NCBI RefSeq assembly: GCF_035594125.1
Contig: NC_087191.1
Location: 4,506,467 to 4,570,466 of the forward strand
Length of the DNA stretch: 64,000 nucleotides
Origin: Scylla paramamosain
Lineage: Eukaryota; Arthropoda; Malacostraca; Decapoda; Portunidae
Reading direction: 5' to 3'
The notes beneath the pieces were generated by a model. That model saw nothing but the letters and a program-made list of their open reading frames with translations, was not told the origin of the DNA and did not search any database. Position numbers and translations under genes: made by a program. Positions within the stretch are counted from its first letter, which is position 1; each line of letters opens with the position of its first letter. Positions 42,701 through 58,019 of the stretch are shown here, piece by piece.

Positions 42701-44027
42701 AGAATGACTCTGTAGTCGTAGCCAGATGGTGGAAAACTCGGAAGATTCAAGAGCGTGGGCACGAGAGCAGGTTAAGTCATTGCGCACATAAACGCAGCAT
42801 CCAGCTTTGGATCGAAAATGAGGATAGAGAAAGTAGGAGGGAACAGAAAAGGGGCTACTGTCAGTTGCCTCAGACACCTGAGTTTCAGTGAGGAAAAGAT
42901 GAGGTTTAGAAGAGGAGAGGTGGTGTTCTACAGATTGAAAATTAGATCTTAGACCGCGAATGTTGCAGAAGTTAATGAAGAAAAAGTTGAGGGGGGTGTC
43001 AAGACACTTAGGGTCGTCGACGGAAAGGCAGTCCGACCTGGGGACATTTATGGTCCCCTCCCCAGATGGGGACTCCGTGGCTGGTGTAGGAGTCGCCATG
43101 ATTTTAAAATTTTTGAGTGAAGGGTGTGTGTGTTATTAGGTGCTTGTAGTTTTGTGTGGAGGAAGAGAGTTGTCTTTAGAGGGCAGGCTGTGACTATCCC
43201 CTTGTGTTGTGAGACACAAAGGGAAACGTTCAGTGAGGTCACAGCTGGGTTTAATGATAAGTTCACAGCACCCCCTGAACAGTGCTTTAGACCTCACTGG
43301 GAGTAATTATCGTTTCGGCAGGTGTCTACTGCCTCTACTCCTCCCCCATTATTGTTCAGCCTGTACACAAATGAATGTAAGAGTGTTTATGACAAGTGTA
43401 CCATAATCAAATATGCCGATGATACAGTGATTACCGGAAAGATACTGAATGATGCCTGCAGAAATCACATAAATCAGGTCCAAAAATTCGTTGAATGATG
43501 TAAAGAAAATTATTTAGTATTAAATGTAAAGAAAACCAAAAAAATTATTATAGATTTTAGGAGAAAAGATCATAAATGTTCCAGATGTTATCAGGATTGA
43601 GGGGGAACCTGTGGAGCGGGTAAAACAATATAAATATCTTGGTACTATAACTGATGATGAACTAAAAGGTAATGCAAACACAGATCTAGTCAGGGAAAAT
43701 GCAATCAAAGGCTTCTCTCTCTGAATTTTAAATAATGTTCATGTAGATAAAAAAAGAAAAAAAATATTAGTTTGTTTTATAAATACACCTTAGAGTAAAT
43801 TCTAAATTTATCAATCACTACGTGGTATAAAACACTAAGTTCTGCAGATAAAAAAATAAAGCTACATAAAATAGTTAGAAATGCTAAAAGATTAGGTGCA
43901 GAAGTGACTACACCAAATATACTGTATAAAGAGGCTGTACTAAAGCAAGTGGATAAAATAATGCAAGACAGCACCCACTCTCTAAACAACTGTTTCATAT
44001 TCTTAAGATCAAAAAGAAGGTTGGCAC
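39790..44027 (+). mobile_element. Rex1-type non-LTR element split by a J insertion
   Basis: 5' part 39790-40245: FRPIVLTLNIVKCLE, FAYCKNKSVQDANLTFI, IQFRDFGPAFNTI-type and IITGAPQSCV residues, matching the Rex1/Babar RT pattern (FAYRxNRSVxDA..., FSSAFNTI). The 3' part 43336-44027 resumes with PPPLLFSLYTNECKS, IKYADDTVITGK (about 43408-43443), FRRKDHK, and the C-terminal KIVRNAKRLGAEV and DSTHSLNNCFIFLRSKRR. The gap is exactly filled by the minus-strand J element at 40246-43335. Frames are damaged. Confidence 0.75.
40246..43335 (-). mobile_element. J-family non-LTR element, end-to-end copy
   Basis: The best J copy: leader 43335-43100, start codon at 43099 (MATPTPATESPSGEG), endonuclease ([43 protein letters not shown]), RT (NYRPIALISCLSKVFES, ALDISKAFDRVWHKALISKL, SGVPQGSVLSPTLFLLFIND, YADD at 41223-41212), C-terminal region to about 40378, 3' UTR and an A tail (T run 40253-40276). 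No ORF1 precedes the endonuclease ORF. A stop (HHQL*), a frameshift near 42500 and an internal deletion at about 41770 (AELFAQTF joined directly to [10 protein letters not shown]) disable it. Confidence 0.92.
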
Positions 44028-44904
44028 TAGTGCTGGGCAGGATCCGACATTCTAGGATTAGTGGATCCGAGTACTTGAGCTTGATGGATCCGTGGGATTC
44101 GGGTCCGGATTCGAGTACGTGCAGCGCGCGGGGAGACTAGTGAGAGAGAGGGATCCGCGCGGTACTTGTGTCCCGGCGGTAATCGAATCCCGGCAAGTAA
44201 TCGGGTCCCAGGCCGCTCGTGGATCCCTGCTTGTACTCGGGTCCAAGCTCTCCTGTCTGTATTCGGGTCCACGGCGGCTGGTTGCCTCACTCCACAGAGT
44301 TATCTCACCTTCGTATTTACCTTCCAATGTGGTATCATTATATTTCACAGATTTATTTTTGTTATAAATTGAATAATGAATATTAATTTGTTAGTTCTTA
44401 TAGTTCGTTCTTATAGTATAGTTCTATAGTTGGTGATATTCTAGGTATACTTTGCTTAGAGTATGGAATGCACATTATTCATGTTGCTATAGGACGAGAT
44501 ATATTTTAGTACAAGCGTGGCTGTCAGGAATTATAAGGGTTAAGGCCATGGATAAGGCGTCTAAAACCTTTGCCTTCTACGAATGACAGTGGCTGCAAAT
44601 ATTCTACAATCATTCTAACAACTAGATTATCTATTTCCCTCTTCTTATTCGAGTCGCTTCTGTATGGTGTTACTTTGGTAATGGTGTCAATCAATGTTGG
44701 TTGTACAATTATCTTAGGCTGTTTTAGTAAAACGTGTCCTGCATCATTTCCTTCCTTCAGCTCGGCATATTCAAGGGAATGTCTGGTGCGGAGGTGTTTG
44801 ATGAGATTGTAAGCCGTACTTCCACGGTACTTTAATTTATCTTTGCAAGTCAAACAGACTTGTTTATTGCATATTGGTGCACATTTGGTCCGCTTGACTG
44901 CCAT
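44028..44904 (-). mobile_element. hAT element fragment with BED-type zinc finger ORF
   Basis: Minus-strand ORF 44904-44524 encodes a BED-type finger (CLTCKDKLKYRGSTAYNLI, then HLRTRHSLEY) and a hAT-typical following stretch (DNLVVRMIVEYLQPLSFVEG, then GFRRLIHGLNP). It ends after 126 codons, well before the DDE core. Towards 44028 lie repeated GGATCC/GGGTCC plus GAGTAC/GTACTC motifs in both orientations (44040-44280), a subterminal repeat array, ending in AGTGCTGGGCAGGATCC. The other end was not identified. Confidence 0.7.
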
Positions 44905-45034
44905 TGTGCAAATAAGAGGTTTACTTTAATTGAAAAGTGAATTTTTGGTTAATAATGCTGACGATTTAGTGTTTCAAATGACACAAGGTACACTTTCGTA
45001 AATTTTCATAAGAATATAATTATATAAAAAAAAA

Positions 45035-47190
45035 AAAAAAACATAAGAAATAAGGGAAGCTGCAAGAAGCGACCAGGCTCACACGTGGCAGTCCCTGTAT
45101 GAAATATACCTACATATTTTCATCCATTATCCCCATCCATAAACCCGTCTAATCTTCTCTAATGTTCTAGCACTAACAACATGATTTCTGAGTCCGTTCC
45201 ACTCATCTACCACTCTATTTGAGAACCAATTTCTTCCTATCTCCTTCCTAACCTTAATTTTTTCAAGCTTGAACCCGTTATTTCTTGATCTATCCTGGTT
45301 GCTGATCCTAAGAATTTTGCTTAAATCCCTCTTGTTATAACCCTTATACCACTTAAAGACTTCTATCAGATCCCCTCTTAACCTACGTATCTCTAAAGAA
45401 TGTAGATTTAATAGCTTCAATCTCGCCTCGTAAGGAATACTCCTCATCCCCTGTATCCTTTTAGTCATTCTCCTCTGTACTGATTCTAATAGACCTGTAT
45501 CTTTCCTAATGAGGGGACCAGAACTGCACAGCGTGGTCTAGATGAGTTCTGACCAGCGCTAAGTATAACTTTAATATTACTTCCGCCCTTCTACTTTTAA
45601 CACTCCTAAAAATGAATCCTAGTGCCCTATTTGCCCTGTTTCTGGCTTTTATGCATTGTTCTCCTAGACGGAGTTCAGAGCTAAGTATAACTCCTAAATC
45701 TTTCTCATACCCTGTACCTACCAGAGTTTCGTTGTTTAATATATAGCTACTGTGTGGGTTTCCTCTACCTACGCTAAGTATTTTGCATGTGTTGATATTA
45801 AATTGCATTTGCCATCTGTCCGTCGATTCCTTCATCGTATCTAAATCTACCTGCAAGGCGATGGCATCCGATTCTGACCTAATTAATCTACCTATCTTTG
45901 TGTCATCCGAAAATTTACTAACATCACTAATTCCACTATCGAAGTCATTGATATATATTAGAAATAACAATGGCCCTAATACTGATCCTTGTGGCACCCC
46001 ACTAATTACATAACATCACTCGGATTTCGAGCCGTTTAGTACAACTCTTTGTCGCCTGTCGCTAAGTCATGACCTTATCCAGCCTAACACCTTCCCATCT
46101 ATCCCGTGTGCCCTAACCTTTCTCAGGAACCTTTGATGGGGTACCTTGTCAAATACTTTACTAAAGTCCATATATAAGATATCATAACTATCACCATCAT
46201 CTACTGCCTCGTACACTTTATTGTAAAAAATTAACAAGTTTGTCAGGCAAGACTTCCCCTTCGTGAAGCCATGCTGTGACTGATTTATCAAGTTATGTTT
46301 GTCTAAATGTTCCCTAATGTTCCTCGCTATTAAGCTAACAGGTCTATAATCAGATGCTAAAGTTTTTTCTCCTCTCTTAAAGGTGGGCACTACATTACCC
46401 TGCCTCCACATTACTGGTACCTCACCTGACTCAAGTGATTCCCTAAAGACAAAAACTAATGGCTCACTAATAACCTCTTTGCATTCCTTAAGTACTCTGG
46501 GATATATTTCATCTGGCCCTGGTGTCTTGAACTTTTTTTTTGCCTATCTATCTCCTGTTCCACTATCTCCTTAGTTATGGAAATATCTGTCAGCTTCTCA
46601 TTCTCATCTGCTTTAAGCATCTGTTCACTATTTGGCATATACTGCATGTTTTCCTGGGTGAAGGCAGTTAAATAATACTCATTCAGAATTTTACTAATCT
46701 CACCAGAACTAACCAGCTCCCCATCTGCTGCCTTTAATGGACCTATACTATCCTTATTTTTCGTCCTGTATACCTGATAAAATCCCAAGGAGTCCGTCTT
46801 CGCCTGGCTGGCTACATTATATTGTAGCCTTAAAACTTCTTCACTTGCCCTTAATCTCTTATATACTCGTATACTTCTCTTCTGCCCTATATAATGTTTT
46901 AACCTAGCAATCATCCATTTAGGGTAATTTTTCTGTGATCTTATTGCTCTATACGGGATGTTTGCTAACTGACCTGTATGAACTTTACGAAATATTTATA
47001 CATCTCATCTACATTTATTTCACCTAATCCCCTCATCTCGGCCCCAACCATCCTCTCCCCTCCCTCATCTACTCGCCTCGACCTCTCCTCTCCCATTTCA
47101 GCATGACCTGACCCTCCAACAAACTCACACTTACCTCCCCCTCCCTCTCTCCTCCGCCCTTTCCGGACATATCTTCCTTCCTCTTTCGTG
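45035..47190 (-). mobile_element. CR1-type non-LTR element, RT to 3' end
   Basis: Minus strand. From about 47170: linker (RVDEGGERMVGAEMRGLGEI, then EMYKYF), RT (KLTDISITKEIVEQEID, 46615-46565; SQHGFTKGKSCLTNLL; YMDFSKVFDKVPH; SGVPQGSVLGPLLFLIYIND; KFSDDTKIG near 45912-45890, with Ser in place of Ala before DD), thumb (DLGVILSSELRLGEQ) and C-terminus (RLRGDLIEVFKWYKGYNK, NWFSNRVVDEWNGLRNHVV). The 3' UTR ends ATTTCTTATG-T(n) at about 45040. Few frame breaks; the youngest CR1 copy here. Confidence 0.85.
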
Positions 47191-47384
47191 AAAGACTGTT
47201 ACATTTTAAACGGAATATATTTTCGTAGTTTGGTAGACAAGGAATCAAGGTATATCACAGATGCATTTATTTTAAAGTATTCATCGAATTTCATATAGAG
47301 GCAAATACTATGCCAACTCTCACGGATACCCCCTGTAGATGATGTCTCTGCATCTACTGGCGCGAGTGGGTTGTTGTTGTTGTT

Positions 47385-50300
47385 GTTTACCACTCCATGG
47401 AGTGGCCTGGGCCTTTACCGTCTCAAGGACGGTCCGGAGGTGGTGTATGTACGGTTGTTGAGCTGTTGGTAAATGTCTTCTTTTACCGTGAGGGCGGGAA
47501 TTCTTTCACGAGCATGATGAGTTACTCGATGTTGGTGTGCTGGACGATGTGTGGAGCTGCGGCGTCTCTTACTAGGAAGCGAGCAGTGGCTGCGCAGTCT
47601 TTCAGGTAATGGATGAGTGGTGTGCATGTGGGTGTGTTGCAGTGTGTACATGTGATGGGCAGTGCGTCGTTTAGCTCCGCCAGGCAGTGATAACCTAGCC
47701 GGAGCCTGTGTAGCTGTGCCATGACTAGTCGTGGGGTGGTCGTGAGCGTGTCCTTTGCATCGTTGCTGGTGGCTCAGTAACAGGTGGCGCTTGGGGAGTC
47801 CTCAGCCGCGAGGCGTCGGACCTCCTTTTGGTAGGTTAGCTGTGATGATTTTTTAATCGCACTGGTGAACTGAGTTCTGGATAGATATGCAGTTACTGTT
47901 GGGAGATTTAAAGCATTTCGTGCGGTGTGGTCTGCCTGGTCGTTTCCTGCTATGTCGGTGTGGCTAGGGATCCAGTTGAGTTGATTCTTCTACCTCGATT
48001 TTGTATATCTTGGGCACTGGCATGAATGGAGGTGATTAGATTTTTATTGTCTGTTATGTGGTCTTGTTACAGGGAGTCTGCCTGTATGGTGACATGTTTT
48101 CGTCGTGTTTTGGCGTGTTCCAGTGCTTTTCTGATGGCGACTAGTTCGGTTTGTAGTGTTGAGGAGTGGTCAAGGAGACAGTAATGTCATGTCTCTTCCT
48201 CGTGCACGAAAGCTGCCGCTGCCCTGTGTGTCGTCTGTTCTACTGACCCGTCCGTGAAGTATACTTCACCTCCATCTGTGTTACCAGCAGCAAGTGCTCT
48301 TTGAGCTTGACGGGCGAGATCTGTGGTGGTGAGGTTGTCTTTCTTGTCCGTCAGGGGCGTGATCGAGAAGTGGAGGCTGGACTCGGGCCATGGAGGTGCG
48401 TGAGTGTAGGTGGGATGCCAAACGTGTTAGAAAGGAGCCCTCGGCCTGGATAAATTTGATGCCCTGCGCAGTTTTGCTGGCCAACGTCTTTTTCCTAAAA
48501 AGCTCCTCGTTGTGGGCGAGGCTCTGGCGGACGTTCCGGATATTAATGGAGTACCGTGGGTGTGCTTCTTTCTTCCCAAGGAGGCATGTGTTCATATCGT
48601 GTATTCGGTACGTTATTTGTGGGATCTTGGCCTCTGTTCTCATGTTACACACCTTTGTCCAACGTGGCGCTTCCAACATTATCCGCAGCTCCTCATTTTG
48701 TAGTTTTTCAAGGTGTTCAATCTGAGCGGGGTGGATGGATGCAAATAGGGGGGCTGCGTAGTCAATGATAGTCCTTATGGCCTGGAGGTAGAAGATTTTC
48801 AGGACTCAGAGATCTGCACCACCCTATGACCCTATGTCGCAGTGATGGACCTCATGACCCTGACCCGTTCACGGATTCTGTTCCTGGTTGCGGAGACGTG
48901 TTGGTGAAGGCATAGTTTGTCGTCTATCCAAATGCCGATGTATTGGTGGCATGGAGACCATTCAATGTTGGTTTGCTGTGTTCTGAATGGTAGCTGTGGT
49001 CTGTTCTCGTTGAGGTAGACTGCTTTTACTTTTTATCTTTTTTTTTTACTTTTTTTATACTTTTACTATCCATCCTAGTGATTGGCACCTAGATGTGACT
49101 GCTGTTATGGCTTCTTGGGCCCTCTGGAGGTGGTGTAGGCCAGTGGAGACAATAGCTATGTCGTCAGCATAGCAGAGAACTTTGGTGTTTCCTGCTAGTG
49201 GTAGTGAAGCCAATTCTTCCATGAGTATATTAAAAAGATATGGACTCAAGATGCTTCCTTGCGGCGTACTGCTCTCGAAGGTCACGTATTCCGATAGGTG
49301 GGCCTGGAAGCGTACCCTCGCCCTTCTTTCAGTAAGGTCCCACGTCTACTTCAGCAGTTTGCCTCCGACTCCTTTATGTACCAGCGCTGTGAGGATGGCT
49401 CCTCGGTTTGCCAGTTCAAAAGCGTTCTCCATATCCAGGAAGATGACTACTGCTCTTTTTCCGGTTATGGTAGTAAGCATGCCAAGTAAGCAGTCCCTTG
49501 TGCCAGGGCCTCGTGTGTAGGCATAGATGTTATCATGCTGTGGGCCGGTAAACCACTGTAGCCTGTTCAGGACCATCCTTTCGGCCATTTTCCTGAGATA
49601 GCTGAGAAGAGAAATCGGCCTTGTCTTGCCCGGTTCTTTCGGCTTTTGGATGGGTTGGATCGTAGCCTCTTTCCCTGCCAATGGGAGTCGTCCTGCGGTA
49701 TAGGAGTCGTTTATGACTCGCAGAATCTCCTCGTGTGCGGCAGGTCCCGCTTGTCGTATCATGGAGTTGGAGATTCTATCTGCTCCGGCGGCAGTGTCAG
49801 GTTTGGGTCGTAGTGTGTTTTGTAGTTCTTTTAGCGTGAAGGCGGTGTCCGTTGGCTTGTCTTCCCGGCAGGCTCGTGATATAACATATTCCTATTCCGG
49901 TCGCTGTTCATCTAGCGTGGTAAGTGTTGCTGGGGATAGTTGCTGTGAACTGGTCCTGTCGGCGTATGCAGTGATAAGTTGTCGAACTTCACTCTCGGGG
50001 TCAGGGTGCATCCGAGGTGCTGCCACTCTTTGTCCCAATGCGGTTTTGACCTGTTCCAACAGCTCACCGAGCTTAGTGTGAGAATTCATCCCTGAGCACC
50101 ATTCTAGCCATTTCTCTGCTTTGATTTTGCTTTTCCCTTCTCTTGCCGTCCGGATGGCGGCCCTGAGAAGGTCTCGGGTTGTTTTTGTCCTGTGGCGGCG
50201 GTTTAGCTTTCGGGCCTGGTTTATTCGGTCGTTGTACTCTTGTACTCTTGTCGTGGTGTCAACGGTCTTTGTGCTGTTGTTTGGGTCGCTTTGTGAGTGG

Positions 50301-51765
50301 GACTGAAGCGTCTGCTGCCGTTTGAAGGGCCTCGGTAAATCTGTGTTCAATTTCGTCCAGTGTGTCCCCAGCTGTTATTGTCTGGAGTTGGTGTTGGAGT
50401 GTCTCCCTGAATTTTGGCCAATCCGCCCTCTTGGTGTTCCATCTTGGGACGTGCTTTAGTGTGGGTAGCTTGGGCTGGTTGATAGTGATGGTGGTTGCAA
50501 AATGGTCGCTCGCTAGGTGTTCGTGGAGCTTCCACTGTGCTCCCTGGCAGAGATGCGGCGAGGCAAAGGAGAGATCGAGGATTCTCCCCTCTACGTGTGT
50601 AGGTTCGCCTGTGTTGAGGTGTGTTAATGTCTGCAAGGAGTTGTCCGGTTCTGTTGTGTGGTGGGGAGCCGAGGATGCTGTGGTGGGCATTAAAGTCCCC
50701 TTGTGGTCGCGCCTTGCGCGAGTAGTTCCTCGGCTTCCAGTGGCGCCTCGGGGTGGTGGTATTTGTTATAGATTTGTATGTTTTCGTGCCGTAGTTGGAT
50801 TGTCACCCCCAAGACTCCTGTACCCTCGCCGCAGTAGATCGAATGATAATTTTTTTGCTGGGGATGATGCACCTAACCAGGATTCTGCATCCTAGGGTTC
50901 GTCCTTCTGCGGCGTGAAGGTGGTAGCTGTTGTAACCCCTGAACCGGACTTGTGCTCCCTCCGCGAGCTGTGTTTCTTGTAGCAGAATGACATCCCTGTG
51001 GTGTTCGTGTGCGTCCGCCATTAGCATGTGGAGTTTGTTCCGTAGTCCGAAGCAATTCCATTGTAGGATTTTGAGCGTACGCTCCTGGCTTTGGTTTTCT
51101 GCTTGCTTTGTTCCAAGTGTGTCGTCCTTGCCGGTGTCGTCGTCTTGTTTGTTGGTAATGATGGGTGGCAGGTCTCGTGGGCGATGGGGATCGCTGGCGG
51201 GGAGGGGGCTGTGGTTTTTTGGGCTGAGGTGTTCGTTTCTTTTTGGAGACTGGCAACCAGTCTCCGTTACTGTGGTAATGGCTTCTGCTGGGACTTCCTT
51301 GTCTAGCATGGATACAAGAGTGGTGGCGAAAATGTGAAATATTTATGTCAGGTCTCTCTTGGACAGTGTGAGTTGGTCATGAGGCTTGGGTGTTTGGGTG
51401 CGTGGAGGTGGTCGCATCGCATCGATGCGTTGGCACGGCCGGCTGCCCGTTCTTGGCTTGTTGTGCTGCCTTTCCCAGTGCTGGGAAGTTTTCTTGTGAG
51501 GATGCCCTCGGTGTTTGTTGTTGTTGTTGTGGTTTGGATGTCCTGTTCCCCACGTAGAGGTGGCTGCCAGAGCTGACTGTTGCTGGCTTCTGCTGGGGTT
51601 GGCGAGGTAGGGTCGGTGTCCAACCATCCATTGGAACGATTTCCTTTCGTGCCGTGCAACTTTTGTTCCAGGCGTGGTGGGGTTGGTGGCAGTTGGGACA
51701 TACGTGATGATAATGCTCACATTCTATGGTCCTTTTCTCCTTGATCATGTCAACATCGGTTCTCT
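47385..51765 (-). mobile_element. I-type non-LTR element, near complete (knuckle, EN, RT, RNase H)
   Basis: Minus strand. ORF1 C-terminal part 51748-51377 (HHVCPNCHQPHHAWNKSC knuckle, Gln-rich tail). ORF2 from about 51310: endonuclease (ILQWNCFGLRNKLHML, LLQETQLAE, LDLSFASPHLC, ASDHFATT), RT (GKTRPISLLSYLRKMAERMV, VVIFLDMENAFELA, TPQGSILSPYLFNILMEELA, YADD at 49171-49160), connector (48680-48281), RNase H (FTDGSVEQTTHRAAAAF near 48255-48205; STLQTELVAIRKALEHA) and a C-terminal Cys/His motif (CTHCNTPTCTPLIHYLKDC, about 47650-47594). The 3' end carries (CAA)n at 47370-47386. ORF1 is 5'-truncated; about ten frame breaks. Confidence 0.85.
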
Positions 51766-54494
<2,729 letters not shown>

Positions 54495-57400
54495 ATATGG
54501 AAGCGATCACTTCCTAATTTTATTGGAATCAACTGATTCTGCACCATAGTTAAGTCCTCCTCGATGGCGGCTAGATAAGGCGGATTGCCACCTATTCAAA
54601 GATTTCAGCTATCCTGCCCGCTCAGTGGATGAAATAGGAAACTCTGATGAGGATGCAACATACTTCACTGATGTCTTGCGCTCCGATGATGTTCAGTCCA
54701 ACCATAAGCGCACTGGCCAGTTTCCTAAACGTCCTGTTACACTGTTTGAATGCGGATTGTACAGCCGCTGTTCAAGAAAAGCGTGCAGCCTTTTTTCGCC
54801 TTCGACGGCATCGTGGGAACGTCCACTGTTTGGAGACTTCTCGGAGCTTTTCGGCGTGCCCGCCGCACCATAAAGAGGGCTCGGCAGGAGTCTTGTATGA
54901 GTTATGTCTCTTCCATTACAATTCGCACACCACTCACTGAGGCCTCCAGTAGAGTCCGCATAGTATCTGGGAAGTATTCTGCTCTTCTCCCATCTGTTTT
55001 ATCCCATGATGGAAGCATGGTGGCAGACCAGAAGACAGTTGCAGGCCTGTTTGCTGAACACTTTGCAAGCGTCTCTAGAAAGGATCCAACAACACCTATG
55101 GCATCGTCGACATCTGGAACCTGTTGATGTCAATTTTGCCTCCCCTTGTGGAGAGTCTTATAATGTACCATTCTTTTTTCGGTCTGAATTATGCGTGGCT
55201 TTGTCCCTGTGTCATGATTCATCCTCGGGTCCCGATGACATCCTATATTCCTTTTAGCGCCACATATCCAATGAAGCTTTTACCTCTATAATTTTAGTTG
55301 GAATACCGGTGATTTTGCACCTTCTTGGGGTTTAGCTGTAATTATTTCCATTATAAAGCCTGGAAAAGATCATCTGCTAACGACCAATTACCGCCCCATT
55401 TCTTTAACTTCATTCACCTGTAAGTTGGTGGAAAAGATGGTGAATATCAGGATTATTTGGTTACTTAGAGAGAGGCAATTATTTGTCACCTGTTCAGTAT
55501 GGTTTCCGGAAAATGCGATCTACAACTGATGTTTTATTGTCTCTGGAATCTTAGATTTGTGAGGCATTTGCTAATAAGCAACACCATGCCACAGTATTTT
55601 TTTTTTTTTTTTTTAGAGAAAGCTTATGGCACAGCCTGGCGTCATGACATTTTACTTTGTTTGAGTTTTGTTTGAGGTCTTCGTGGCTGACCCCTAATTT
55701 TTATGCAACAGTTTTTATCTCGTCGTTTTTTTTTTACGGGTACAGTTTGGGTGGCAATTTGTCAGGAGTACGCCCACGTGAAGATGGCGTGCCACAAGTA
55801 AGTATACTTACTGTCAGCCTTTCGCTGTAGCTATAAACAGTGTCATTAGTGTATTTCCGAAAGGAGTTCTTGGAAGCTTATATGTGAATGACTAGTCTAT
55901 CTCCTTTTCTGGAGCTCGGATGCCATTGATTGAGAGAAAGGGACAGATGACTCAATAGGATTTGTCAGTAGGCCGCAACTCGGGAATTTCGTTTCTCAGC
56001 TTTAAAAATTATGGCCATGCATTTTTGTCACCTTTGTGGTGTTCACCCTGACCCACACTTGTATCTATTTAATGGAAGAATCTCTTGTGTGGAAGAAACT
56101 CGTTTCTTAGAACTTATACGCCACCTTCGTTGTATTAAGGTAGCATGCATGAATCCGCTGTCACTTTTAAGAGTTTTGGCTCATACTTTTTGGATCGCTG
56201 ACAGACAGACCCTCTAGTGTTGCGTCGAACTCTTATTCTTTCTAAATTAGAGTACGGCTGTGAAATCTGTTCTTCTGCTACTGAGGCTCGGATCCGTGTC
56301 TTCGTGGATTCGGTGCACCGTGCTAGTATTCGTCTTGCAACTGCTGCATTCCGCTCATCCCCAATTCCTAGCTTACTAATGGATAACTGGACCTACGCCG
56401 TCAGTCTCTACTAATGAGGTGTTGGTATCGAATCTACTGCCTTCTTGAGTCTGTCACTTTTGCAACAGCTTCTTATGAAACACGTTCTCTTTTTTATGGT
56501 ATTCGGCCTAGTTTTCCTAAGCCTTTTGGTGTCAGGCCTGTCATGATCAAGTATATACCAAGTCATGATCAAGTATATATATATATGATATACCCTCCAT
56601 CTCCATTTGCCGCCATTGCCTTCTAAGGATCGGGTAATGGGAATTATCGCGGGTGTCGATCTGTCCTCCTGTTTTTAATAATAAAAACTTATTGCCACAG
56701 TACGAGTCTTGTCTTTTTTTTCTTGGAACACTCTAAGACACACTCTGGCTCTGTCCCTGTTTTCACAAATTGTACAAAGTCTGATGCAGAATTGGGATGT
56801 ATGTTATATTCCCTTCCTTCTGTCAAGGCAGTAGTCTTCCGAGAGGTGCCTGTTTTTTTTTTGTTTTTGTTTTTTTACGGCAGAGTTATCAGCCATTATT
56901 CCTGCCCTAAAAATATTGTTTACCTTATTGGTTTCAATTTTTACTTTTTTTTTTTTATTTACTCTTGTTGTGCCTTGTCCGCCCAGTACCATTTTCCTTC
57001 CTCTCAACCTCCCCTAATCTTATTTGTTTTAGAGTGGATTCACCTGATTTAGCGCAGAGGATATCACACAACATTTTGTTGGGTACCCACACATGTGGGA
57101 GTTCATGGGAATGAGAAGGCCGACAGGCTGGCTAAAGAGGCAGCAACTCAGGTTGCTCCTTCCACCCCTATTCCTTTTCATGATTTATACTCCACTATAA
57201 GGGTGGCGGTTATTGGCAGGAGAGGTGGGAAGATGTGGTTACCACCACTAAGACGAGTGAGATAACTTCTGTAACTTTCTGCCCATGACGTATATCCATG
57301 TGCAGGGGCGCCTCTCAGAGACTGCACTGGCCCGTCTTTGGACAGGTCACACATGTACCAGTCATGGTTACCTCATGTCCCGGGAAACTCAACCATTCTG

Positions 57401-57600
57401 TGATGACTTCTTAGTTCCTCTTACAGTGCAGCACTTTCTAGTGGAGTGTCACAGTCCGATGGAGCTGCGGGAGCGATATCTTTTCCGCTGTCGCGATGAG
57501 GATGTGACCTTCCAGATGTAACTGATACCTAGAGAGATGGCTCTCTTACAGGTTATAAGGTTCTTATGTTTGTGGAGAAGGGTGGTCTTTTAAAGAAATT
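54495..57600 (+). mobile_element. I-type non-LTR element, RT, RNase H and tail (3' part)
   Basis: Continuation of 51766-53330, strongly decayed. Readable: SVDEIGNSDEDATYFTDVL (54622-54680), FAEHFASVSRKDP (55050-55090), HDSSSGPDDILYS (55213-55257), the PISLTSFTCKLVEKM-equivalent (about 55395-55440), a post-palm block (MHFCHLCGVHPDPHLYLFNG, then CVEETRFLELI; 56016-56115), VLRRTLILSKLEYGCEICSS (56215-56275), RNase H end ([20 protein letters not shown], 57085-57144) and the tail RLSETALARLWTGHTCTSHG (57309-57368) with VQHFLVECHS. A T run (55600-55615) and T/A runs interrupt it. The RT catalytic motif is not intact. Confidence 0.7.
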
Positions 57601-58019
57601 ATAGATTACCTTTAAAAATTTTTAATATTTATTTTATAATTAATATAATATTGGGAAGAACCTTACTTTTGCAATGGGAGAATATGGAGGCAAGAGAGTA
57701 AGACACATAACAACGCTGGGTCTTGGGGCCTGTGTCAGTGGGTCAGTATCTTGGGCACGTAACTAATAATGCCAGATATCTGGGTCAATGGACACGTAAC
57801 CAAATATCTGGGTCAATGGGGTCAGTGTCTTGGGTACGGGATGAACAACGCCAGACACAGTGATCTGGGTCTGTGGGGTTAGTACTCTCTCACTTTACAT
57901 TTAATTTAAATTAAATTTACTTAAGTAACTAAAACCGTCTAATTTGTTTATGACTCTTCTCATTTCCCTTTTTTTTTTTTTTTATTGTTATAATGTTTTC
58001 TTTAACATTTTCACCATAC
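57601..58019. other. Presumed I-element 3' UTR with short repeats
   Basis: Contains repeated TATCTGGGTCAATGG and GTCTTGGG...ACGCCAGA units at about 57720-57890, then AT-rich sequence and a T run. No coding signal. Confidence 0.45.

Noticed and set aside
44180..44210. tRNA-like T-arm (TCGAATCCC)
   Set aside because: No matching acceptor stem or anticodon arm nearby; it belongs to the hAT subterminal repeats.
50362..51337. Plus-strand ORFs of 116-177 codons
   Set aside because: Antisense to the endonuclease part of the minus-strand I-type element; no independent features.
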